Of a stretch of 64,000 bases of DNA, positions 12,301-24,200 are shown piece after piece. How positions within the stretch are numbered: position 1 is the first letter of the stretch; each line of letters opens with the position of its first letter. The notes under the pieces were generated by a model that was not told where the DNA came from, searched no databases, and saw only the letters and a program-made list of their open reading frames with translations. The stretch is from Schistosoma haematobium (Eukaryota > Platyhelminthes > Trematoda > Strigeidida > Schistosomatidae): NCBI RefSeq assembly GCF_000699445.3, contig NC_067202.1, positions 13,607,924 through 13,671,923 of the forward strand, in the 5' to 3' direction. Both the position numbers and the translations under genes were made by a program.

Positions 12301-15300
12301 TAGTAAAACACGATGGAAGTGGGTAGAACATACATTTCGGAAATCACCAAACGCATCACAAGACAAACGCTCACCTGGAATCCTGAGCGGAAACAGAAAA
12401 GAGGAAGGCCCAAGAACACTACGTTTGTAATATGAAGCAAACATCAAGGGGATGAATAGTAACTGAAAAGAACTGGAAAGGATTACCAGCACAGAGTTGG
12501 ATGGAAAATGCTATTAGGTGGCCTATGCTCCTCCACGAGAGGTAACAGGTGTAAGTAAATAATTTGGTTTATTAGCTGATATTATCCTATCATCGAAAGA
12601 TAGCTAACGTCATCATTCATCCTAGTTCCACTTAACTAGTGTTGTAGTAAACAAGAACACAGTGGCGTGACAATTGGGTGTATTACAACTCAGAATTACA
12701 GAGCGGGCTACCAAAATCTGAGAACCATACAGTAAATACTTAATTTGAAAAATATTATTCAATTGTCTCAAACTTGACTGTTCCTTATGTAAATATCAGT
12801 CAATCGTCTCAGACTTCACTGTTCCTGAATTTCTGTACTAATTGTTTTATGTTTCCGTTTTTTCCTGCTTGATCTCAATCTCCTGCTGTCAGACATTATA
12901 TTTCTCAATCGCGTTATATACTACTTATGTCGATATTAGTAGCACACCACTGTGTCAATAGGAGTTAGATATCAATATAAATCTATCGAATGATATTTAC
13001 TCAACACCATGCATGTAATTGGTGGTAAAGATGAATAAAGAGTGTTCAATAAAAAGTTTGCTTGAATTAACTAAAATCTAAAAAACTTTAAGTGACTGAA
13101 GGTGAACGACAGGAAGCCCTCCTTCAATTGGATTTGTTACTATGTGTCAATCATTCTCACGGAGTACTTGCAGTCCTCTGGAATTAATGAGATTAGATAC
13201 ACATCACTCAGATTTAAACTTTAAATCAGTTTGCTCAAGACTGCACGTTTTAATTGCTAGCATGCAGTATTGGTCAAGAAGAGTTTTCTGCCGTCTACCT
13301 CCAATCATTTAATACTACAACATAGTGTCAATTCATTTAGAGTAGTGATCATATTACAAATTATCTGATAGAATTCTATCAGTACTCAAGAATTGGATAA
13401 ACATAACATCAATTACTACTCAATGATTCAAGCAGAAGAGTTAAACGGGATTTCATATATAGATAAGTCATTCACTTATTATTGTGTGTTTTTCCCTGAG
13501 TTAGATGAATCAAGAATAAATCGGTCATACATGATCAGTTGAATCTTCTGCTTTCTATACTTCCCAATCTGTCAGGTTATAGATTAGTGTTAAAACAATA
13601 TTTTCACTCTACTATCAACACCTTTTAGGTGTAACTCAAACATAAGCTGTACAAATCTCAAGATTGTTCTAAGTAACGCATCATATCGGGGATTGTAAAC
13701 TAGATCGAAACAGCACACTCACCCTTCACAGACTAGTGAACACATAGATAAAGGATGTAACATTAATAAACACTTCATCTTTATTAAATTAATAGGCTTT
13801 TTACTTTGATAATCGTATGAATCTGTTATAAATTATTTTTGAAACTTACTTGGCCAAATTCAATAAACTTCTACTTCTGATCAATAAAAAAAGAGAAATA
13901 ATAAAGAGAAAACATGAGAGAAATCGAGTTATTTTATACAAAGAGTAAAGCGTTTTTTAAAAAGAAGTATGTTAAAATCATTGATTTTATAGGATGTAAA
14001 AAAGAAACCGGTTTACTGAAGAAAATAATTTTATTTACATTAATTGAAATTTATTGAATTGAATACAGCATACAAGTTATAGATGAAGTTAATTTCTGAT
14101 ATGTGAAATGCCCTAATGTACTCTCTACTCCATAGTGTTCTATTATCTCGGATGACGATACTAAACATGTGGCTCTGAACTGCACTCAACTACTACACTA
14201 CCCATCCTTAATGTTTCATTGATTCTAACATTTAATAACTTCTTACCTGTTCTTGCGCATATATATATTTCACTGATTAAAATCATGAGTCAATTGAAGC
14301 TAGACCACCATGGAAAATCTGGAATCACTTGGCGGACGTTTCGTCCTAGTATGGTACTCCTCAGCAGTGCTTTCGGGTCTAGCTTCAATTGACTCATGAA
14401 TTCACCTATTAAAGTTTCCAAAACTCTCCACAAAACCCCTTCTGATCATAATCATCTGCTTACTAATGACTGACTTCAAGAGGTATTTCCTAAAGTTCTA
14501 GTGAAAAGCCGTGACCAGCTCACTGAAGACAATGGTGTGTGAAGGCGCGATTTCGCGGATTAGTTGACGTTAGATATTAACACATTTGTACGCCTTTGGG
14601 CTCAGTGGTCTAGTGGTTAGGCGTTCGCGTGAGAGACTGATCGATCCTGGGTTCGAATCTCGCGGGGTACGGGATCGTCAATGCGCATTGCTAGAGAGTC
14701 CAATACTAGGACGAAACGACCGTCCAGTACTTCAACGTTTTCCATGGTGATCTAGCTTTAATTGATTCATAATTTCAACTATTGATATTTCTAAAATCTA
14801 AATCAATATTAATAGTAATCATAATTATAATTAAGGCAAAAACATAAAATGAATATTAAATTATATTATATATTTTTTGGGTGTGGTCTTTCATTAAAAT
14901 TAGAAACAAAAAATTGAATTAGGAATATTATTTTCTTATATAGAAATTATGAATGGAAAGTGTTTTTTTTTGGGGGGGGAATGAATTGTTCAATAATCAA
15001 TAAATTAGAGTCATTTGTTGTTGTTTCTTTTTCGGTTGTTTTATTATATATTTTTTTCTATATAATTAACTTTTATTTAATGTATGTTTAATTTTATTAT
15101 CATTATCATTACCATTACCACTATTATTATTATTATTACCAATACTATTATTATTATTACCAATACTATTAATATTATTACTATTATCACTGTTATATCC
15201 CGATGAGCATAATGAATGGTAACTGTTGAGATCCATTTATGAGCCAATACTATATGTATACTTTCACCGTCTAATAGTTAAGTAACTAAACTATTCATAT

Positions 15301-17998
15301 TTATATGCTTCTTAATATGAGCTTTATTTTGACTTATTAATTATTATTATACCATTTACCATTATTGAATTATGTCCTGTCTATTCATTACTACCTCCCA
15401 CATTCACAGTCACATTTGGCTAAATCTTCTACAAATGTTATTTCCTATTTTATGGTACAATGTGGTCTGTTTGCTTTGTACATAAACCCAATATGTTTGA
15501 AATAAATGATTCATATTTATAAGAATATTCGTCAAGATTAGAACGAATAGTTTGACAGAAATTGAGCACCGAGTATAGAGAAGACAGCGATGATATTTAT
15601 GTTGATTATTACCCTGAAGAAGTTCAGATAACTTAGCTGGACGAAACTATTGAAACTATTTAAATTTCAACCACTAGGATTATTTTGAATATAATTTTCA
15701 TATAAAATATGACCATTATTACTATTATTATTATTATCTTTATCATTATGATTACTACTACTACTATTATTATCTGAGCCCACAGATTGGTTCAGTAGGC
15801 TTTTGTAAATTGACTAATTAAATAATTTACACTAAATAAGTAAATACTTTTATTCGATACAAATCCATTTCAATTAGTTTTAACAATAAAGTTGTACACT
15901 GTATTGTATCCAGTAAATTATAAGCTTTATACATAAAGAAATATATGGATATATAAATTGATAAGGTATATATGTTATGTATACACTATCAGTGCCTAAC
16001 TACAAGAAGGACGAGTTTTTTGTTTGTTTGTTTAATGTTATAAGAGTAGATTGGAAGATGTCTAGAGGTTATCAAACTAAAACACAATATCAATCTTTCA
16101 AGTTACTAAACAGTTGATAGATTTGAAATTATTTGTCTAAGTTTTTTAATGATTATCATAATCAATAGTTGGGGAAATTTGTCGACTTAGATTATAATCT
16201 ATTCTAATGGCATAGATGTATCCATTCTTTCTTACCTCTTAGATTTTACTAATACTGATACTATTTATACTACTCTGAGATTTGCTCTCATAATCTCATC
16301 TTATTATGCTGACATGATGTGACAAATTGAAATAATTTATATGTTTAACGATATGTATGTTTATTATAAATAACTAGTTATTTATAATCAGAGATGGATG
16401 GTGGCTAACAGTCGAATGTAAAACGTGTGTTTCATCATATTTAAGACTCGTTAGCTTAATACACGTACACTCTAGATTTATTGTTTACTCCGAAACTCGA
16501 ACCTATCCATCTCTAATTCTAATGATTGTGACATAAGTCAATATCTAGGTAATTAGCACAGAATGCACATATACACAATAAATGACTGATCAACTATACT
16601 TCTAAATGTCAATGGGGAAATTCAAACAACCAGTATAAAAATAAATGAATCAATTGTTTGTTCATTATTATGATATTTGAAATCGCTAGTTAAACAAACT
16701 CTGATCGCTTTTATTAAAGAAAAAAAAAGCTTTTATTTTATAGTTTATTCAATAGAGTGTATTGCTTTCTCTTTTGGTGAACAATCATAACCTTCTAGCC
16801 GAAATCCTAGTAGTGATACAACTAAGTGGGTTGTAAAATGTTCAATATTAAATAACCCAGAATAGAAAGTAATAACAATATTTTTTTGTTATTTCCTATT
16901 ACATTATTCATAAAATTATAACAAACGTCTTTTCGGGTTTGTGTGCTTTGGGGGGGGGAGGGGTGTATTCTTATATCAGTTATATCTTCTATTATTTAGT
17001 CTTTAAACTTATTTGTTCTCTATACTGTTTGAACTACTCCTTTCTTGTTTATTTTTTCAATAAAGCCAACTCAGTTACTTTTAATGCATAATTCTCATCA
17101 ACTATTTATTTTTGTGTGTAATGAAAACAAACCGAAATTAAAAATTCCGCTTTTGATTTATTTATTTATTTGCTCTGGAGAAGCGACTTAAAACAAATCA
17201 CCAAAAAAACCTATCGGAAGTTTCCGATATCACAAAAAGATATGATCATTTGATTATTAATAAACACCTTTGATGATTAGATTTTGAAGCGCAATATTAC
17301 TAGGTAACAATAGTAATAATAATAATAATAATAATAGCAATGATAATAGTAGAGTCCTATCGTGGGAGTCCTCCGTGACAGTGTGTATCCACGATCCCAC
17401 TCGCCGGAGTCAAACCCAGCGACTACAGTCTCGTGCTTGAACGCTAAACCACTGAGCCGGCATCCAGCAGTGTTAATGTCTAACTTCAACCAATCCATGG
17501 AATTGCGTGACCATCCTTTATTGTACTGAAATAGATACTTGTCTCTACCCGACACGGATTAGCTCCACTAGTAATAGTAATAATGCAACCATTTATTTAA
17601 TTCCATTCTATACAAATTGGAAATGAAGCTAGGACACTAAACATATTTTCATGATGAAGATTCAGCAAAATGTATATTAATAAATCTTTTATTTCTCAGT
17701 TCGATTGAGAATTCTGGTAGGCGGTCTATGCTTCTTCACAAAAGGTAACAACTGTAATTAAGTAAGTCAGTAATATATACGCATAATTATCAAAACAATA
17801 AGATAACTCTTAGTGAACATATTTCTTCCCCATTTGTTTCTCTGTATTATATAGTCATTGATATTTGTAATTAGAATTCAATATTATTGAATTATTTATG
17901 AATGATGAACGTATATATATCCCACTATTTTGATAGATGTGCATAATAAATAGATACAAGTTAATGTTTTTAGTTTCTTCATAGTTGTAGTAAAACGC

Positions 17999-18032
<34 letters not shown>

Positions 18033-18256
18033 TACTAATGACTACTACTAATACTATTACTTACCTTGAGACACTGGGCTGAGGTATAGCAGGCATACTA
18101 GAATTAAGCTGCATTAATTCCTTTTGGCATCTTCCCCTAGAGATTTTGTACACAAAAAATACAGATAAAAGTAATATATATCTATACACCTCTGTATAAT
18201 AAAACGTCAAGCATGTTACCAAACAAACGTTACTATTGTTACTACTGTTGTAAGTA

Positions 18257-18296
<40 letters not shown>

Positions 18297-21200
18297 ATTA
18301 TATACATTCATTTGTATTGATGATATAACAAAAAAACAACTTGTAAAACTGATACACCATATTTATTTATGTTAGTTTATGTGTATTATTTTGTCAGTTA
18401 CCATGGTTACCAAGAGAAATATATTTTCTCTCATTTTGTCTCATAATTTAGAGACTTCGTACATATAATATAATAGTTTATTATTCCCAATAACAATAAA
18501 TACAATAACTGTGATAATATAACTATTAGAGAAATTAATGAAATAATACTAATAAGGTCTATTATTGATTTCAGTAACTATGTTGTAAATTATTTTTTTG
18601 TTGAGAAATATATTGATTTGCTAACAAGTATACTGTGAAAGGGAACAGTATGTATATATATTCACGGCGTCTTTAACGGACTGAAAATAATCCCTATAAA
18701 CTTATGTAATTCATTAATCTCATGTCTCAAAACGGTTGAATTCGTTATGTAATAAATAATTAGAATACAAAGTATAGTATTCATTCAGTAATGAATTTTT
18801 AATATATTTTAATATTATTAAAGATTAGGCTTATTTACAGCATTGACTTATTTTAATCTATTAATTAACTTCGATCAGTTATTCAGTTAGTCATGAAATT
18901 TGAGATGGTGGAGAAAATTTGGAATTCAGGTCGATGATTTTGATGGAGTTTTGTTCGCTGAAAACCAGCTTCCAGCTGAAGAGGAAATTAAGAAAAGACG
19001 ATGGAAATGGATAAAACATACATTAAGCAAATCGTTAAACTACATCACGAGACAAGCCCTAACTTGGAATTTTGAAGTAAGGCGGAAAAGAGGAAGGTTA
19101 AAGAACACATTACGTCGGGAAATGAAAGCAGATATGGAGAGGATGAATAACAACTGGAAGAAGATGGAAAGGATTGCCCAGGACAGGTTTAGATGGCGAA
19201 TGCTGGTGAACGGCCTATGTTCCTTCACGAGGAGTAACATGCGTAAGTAAGTAAGTAAGTAAGTTTGGTCGTAAAGCTCAAAGAACAAAACTCCAACAAA
19301 TGTTAGACCTAAAGCTTTGCAGGACGTATAGCGAATAATGTCTTCGTGTTCTCTAACCGACCTGCTACTAAGTTGATAGAACCTATAAGAACAAATTTTC
19401 TAATCAATATATCTCAATTAAATCATTTCGATGTATGAACCTGTCTACCATGTTAGGATAACAATTAATATCAGTATTAATCAACGTAGAATAAAATAAA
19501 AAAGATTACTCAATAAAGAGATTTTAATTTCTTTAAAGTCATATTGATTCACATATATTCTTGGTCAAAATTTCCTTGATGGGGTTCATGATGAAGAAGT
19601 TTTTTTCAAATAAAGTATTGTTTAGCGATTAAACTTATGTAGAACTCAGCTTACTATATATATCTATATATCACTTCAATGAAATCTTGGACACAATAGA
19701 AATCAACTCAATTTATGTAACAATTAATAGTTTCATTTTGAACTTTCATTAAAACGAATGTTACGTTTTGTCTGAATAAATAAGATTGTTATAATAGAAA
19801 TTTTAATTTAATTGGCAAATCCATTTAATAGTAAGTTCAATTAAATGATACAGTTATTATATTCCGATTAGCATAATGAATGGCAACTTTTGGGATCCAT
19901 TTATGAACCAATACCATACGTATACTTTCATCGTTTAATAGTTAAATAACTAAACTATTCATATTCATGTCCCTCTTAGTATGAGCTTTATTTTGATCTA
20001 TGGACTATTATGATACAATTTACCATTCTTGAACTATGTCCTGTCTATTTATTACAATCTCCCACATTCACAGCCATATTTGGCTAAATCTTCTACAAAT
20101 GTTATTTCCTATTTTATGGTACAATGTGGTTTGTTTGCTTTGTACATAAACCCAATATGTTTGAAGTAAATGATTCATATTGTGGAGGCTGAGATTGGTG
20201 TTCTGGATTCAACAGTCATGAGAGAAGGACTGCAGACTACTCGTACGGGTTTTATGCATCATTAGTCCGATTGATAGTTCACTATTCTCCAATTAGCGGT
20301 ATTATCACGTTATACATTAATAGGACACAGGGCACAAATTATAACAATAGTGTTTCAGATTACTGACAAAATTGAATACAAGATAATTAGAGATAATTGT
20401 TATATTCATTCATATTATTACAGTTCGATTCTTTAAACTATCAGAATAATATAATAATTAAACTTGCTTTACAATACAATTATGTAAGATAAAAATATCC
20501 GATATGTACAACATTTTGACATCTCAGTATGCTGTTGAATAACTTCAACTCAGTTAAATAGTTCCTAGTTAAACATATGTGAATCCAATATTCTACCGTT
20601 TGAAGTTAACCAATCAAAATCATGGCTTCTAATGATGATTGATTCATAATAATGTTACCCAAAAAATATCAATGATACATCCATATCATTTCTGGATTTT
20701 CTTCATAAATATCTTTAGACAAGTAAAAAAGATCTGTCGAAAATTCTTTTTGGTGATTTATAACTACTACTGATGTAGTGAACAGAACACGAATGGCGAC
20801 AATCGAATGTATTTGACACAAAATCTAACAATCATAAAGTATATGCTTAATTTGCAAAATGTCCATCAATTGTCTCATAATGACTCAGATTTCATTATTC
20901 TTGCATTTTCATACAAATTGCATTCTGTTTTCATTCTTTACTGTTTGATCCTCTTGTCTCTTTGTTGCCAGACCTTCTGTTCACGACTAACATCATATAC
21001 TACTTATGTCAATATAAGTAGCACACACCACACAGATATCATGTACTGGTCTATTTATTAAGGATAGATGATATTGAATTGTTTTACAATAAACTCAAAA
21101 TAAAGTTCATTGGAAGCTTTTTTCATACCGTTGAAACATAGAATATTATTATATAATATAAATCATAAAACTTGAATCTTACGTAAATGTATAAAATTGA

Positions 21201-24200
21201 CGACGTTTAAATAAACCACCATTAGCTTTGGATTCTTTGGCATCAACAGATCGATTTAAGCTAAATGGAATAAATTTTTTTATGTAAAGTTTTTTTCATA
21301 GATAAATAATGTATTGAATCAGTTATATTCAAAGTAAATAAACTCTATGAAATAACCAAATGAGATAAATATAAATCTAGTTGGCTATTTGATGCCTAAC
21401 TCATTTCCAAATAACTTTAACATTATGAAATACTCCATTTTGAAAAGTTGTCTGTTTCTTCTTATTTAACTCACTTAAACATGACTAGTTGTATTGCTTT
21501 AGTACCTATTCATGACTTTACATCTGATAATCAAATCCAGGATGTTTGATCACATTTACGAACTCTTAACTTCCAGATCGAAAATCATACATCAAAACAA
21601 ATACTCAACTACTTTTTTTTTAAAAAAAAATATGTATTCAAAATTCTTATATATATTTCACTTACGTGAAAAAACATTGACGATCAACTGCCCATTTCCA
21701 TAATGCTTCAGCTGATTCTGGAGTTGGACATTTGAAACCAAGTGTATGTCGACGCTTCAAATTGTTCAAAATAATATTATATTAAAAATAAAAATTGATA
21801 ACCATCTCAAATCTTTGATAAAAAAAAAATAAATTCGCATGACGAACAGAAAAGTTGATAAGGCTATAAATTGTCAGTTTATCAGTGAAGTAAACAATTA
21901 CTTTTGGAAGCTTAGATTACGTAATCTTTGAATATTTCCATTTTCCAATCCTGTTGTCCGAAGAATGAAAACTCCATGATATGAATTCTTAACTTAACAT
22001 AAAAAATCTCTGACTTACATTCTGGAATAACCTTGAGAGGGTTAGGTACCTCATCGCTACAAGTTAGGATAGACACTTTGCTCTATATTAAAATTCTTTA
22101 AAAGTGCTTATATTAAATAGTTTGTTGGCTGTACCATTAGAGAACATCGTCCTTAATTCACTTTATCGCTTACTAGGGTTTTATTTAACTCAGTTGTTTA
22201 ATTACTGAAAATAAAATTTAATTTTATTTGGAAGAAACATAAATGGTGTTAATAAATAACTAGCAAAAACAAGGAAGCACTGAATAGCTATTTAATCCAA
22301 CAATCACACCCTTGAACAATGTGTAAGCATGACCCCATCAGAAGTGATTTAATTCAGACAGTCAGGTCAGGGAATGCTTAACCTTTAGACCACTGAGCCG
22401 ACATCATATAGTGTTTTCGACTAATTTTTTATTGATTGTTTGATTTTTCACACTTAAGCTAACACCTGCAATTGTTCAGTCTCTTATTGGTAAAAGTGCA
22501 TCCTGACTTAAGTTACAAGCTTTAGGAGCAGAGATGGATAGCATCTAGCAGGACGCAAGTTTCTTCCCATTTGGAACTAATCAACTGGGTATATCTGCAT
22601 CCCAGAATTGACGTTCACTAAAGGACTCGAACCCAGTATCGTTCAATTCAAATGCCATCGCGCTATCTACTTAGCTACTGAGTCTAGATAACTAGTAACC
22701 TGTATAATGGGATAAATTTGAATTTCAATTCGCATATACTGGCTGTTTGAAGCTTCCTATTAGGACTGAGATTGACCATTCCTTCTCTCTCTAGCCAGCT
22801 ACCATCTATCTCTGTTTATAATGCTTATGACAATGAGAAAATTGAGGCATCAGGATAATCGGATCTCACATCAAATCCTTATTCTTTAGATCACTGAGCC
22901 AACATCAAATAGTGTATATATTTGACTGTGATTTGTTCAAAACACATCATTATTATATACTTTTAGCTAACAATTTCAAAGTGTTTAAATTAATAAACGA
23001 TATCATTATCTATAAATATTTGTTATTATATGAAATATCCTTTAACATTATACAAATCAAATTAGCTTAAGGAAACAATCAAAGATATTAATAAAATGAG
23101 AATATACCTGTTCCCATTCCACTTGTATAATGAATAACTTTCCTTCATAACTTATTTTATTGATTTTTTGCCTATAGATAAATTATTAATTCATAGAATA
23201 GGTAAAATGTCAGAAAATGAAAATACTGTGATTGACTAAACAAAGCATAATAAAGCTAATAAAACATTTCACAGATTGAAATCATGAGTCATTTGAAGCT
23301 AGACCACCATGGAAAACCTGGAAGCACTGGACGGCCGTTTCGTCCTAGTACGGGACTCCTCAGCAGTGCGCACCCACGATCCCGCACCCCGCGAGTTTCG
23401 AGCCCAGGACCTATCAGTCTCGCGCCAAGCGTCTAACCAACTAGGCCACTGAGCCGGCATCCAACGGTGTTAATGTCTAACTTCAACCAATCCACGAAGT
23501 TGCGCCACCGTATACCATTGTCTTCAGTGCGCTGATATCTCACAACAAACCTGGTTCCATACCAGGACGAAACGGCCGTCCAGTGCTTCAAGGTTTTCCA
23601 TGGTGATCTAGCTTCAATTGACTCATGATTTCAATCTGTGAAATTTCTAAAATATCCACAAACCCCTTCTGAAAATAAAACATTGCTTGATTATAGCGTG
23701 TGTAAGTACCAACTATATAACGTAGAATTATGTTCGAAAGTATTTCCTGCATAAAAATGATTATTATATGATAGATGGTGTAATGTTTACTGGTTTAATA
23801 AAATATTCACATTTTAATAAATCATATGTTTGATCTAATAGCTGGAGTTATAAAATTGATCAGCCACATATTAGTGACCGATACCAATGTTTATCAAATG
23901 TTTTAAGTACTGACCAATTTCTGTCGATTAGGCCTCAAAATGTTCAGTAATCTAATGAGCTTAAATTATCAAACTCTATATTTAGATATGTCATTTGAAA
24001 GCAGTTGACTTGAAGCTTTATTTCATTTAGGTTTCGTGCTATTTATCATCTACCACTAAGTCATAGCCGCATTTTTTCTAGGGAGCTAATACTATTTGTA
24101 GAACACGTTAAACATGATGTTAGTCACAATCCAGTGATAAAGCAATTTTAAATACCTCAGGTCAATTGTTGACTCAATAACCCAGTAATAATGTGATAGA

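Larger units (their letters stand above)
11498..13849 (-). other. Intron 13 (2352 bp)
   Basis: Holds the 3' end of an RTE element (11690-12560) and a Rep-2 copy (12640-12960). Nothing seen in 12961-13849. Confidence 0.75.
13877..18064 (-). other. Intron 12 (4188 bp)
   Basis: Holds a tandem beta SINE cluster (14277-14810), a Rep-3 copy (15187-15520), an alpha composite (16385-16670), a beta copy (17340-17575) and an RTE 3' end (17700-17775). Triplet and poly-T/G tracts near 14965-14980, 15110-15180 and 16950. Nothing else seen. Confidence 0.75.
18137..21182 (-). other. Intron 11 (3046 bp)
   Basis: Holds an AT microsatellite, a Rep-4 element split by an RTE 3' end (18895-19320), a Rep-3 copy (19858-20185) and a Rep-2 copy (20776-21042). 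Confidence 0.75.
21755..23107 (-). other. Intron 9 (1353 bp)
   Basis: Holds beta SINE fragments (22340-22420 and 22880-22935) and an alpha composite (22535-22830). Confidence 0.85.

Noticed and set aside
15600..15665. Hammerhead-like CTGAAGA..GGACGAAAC at 15614 (similar at 53527)
   Set aside because: One extra A between core and stem II, and no paired stem III or cleavage triplet; the second copy does not pair at all.
20807..21061. ORF of 84 residues whose peptide recurs at 48279-48530 minus
   Set aside because: Both lie in Rep-2 copies; peptide similarity follows from DNA similarity and other copies have stops.
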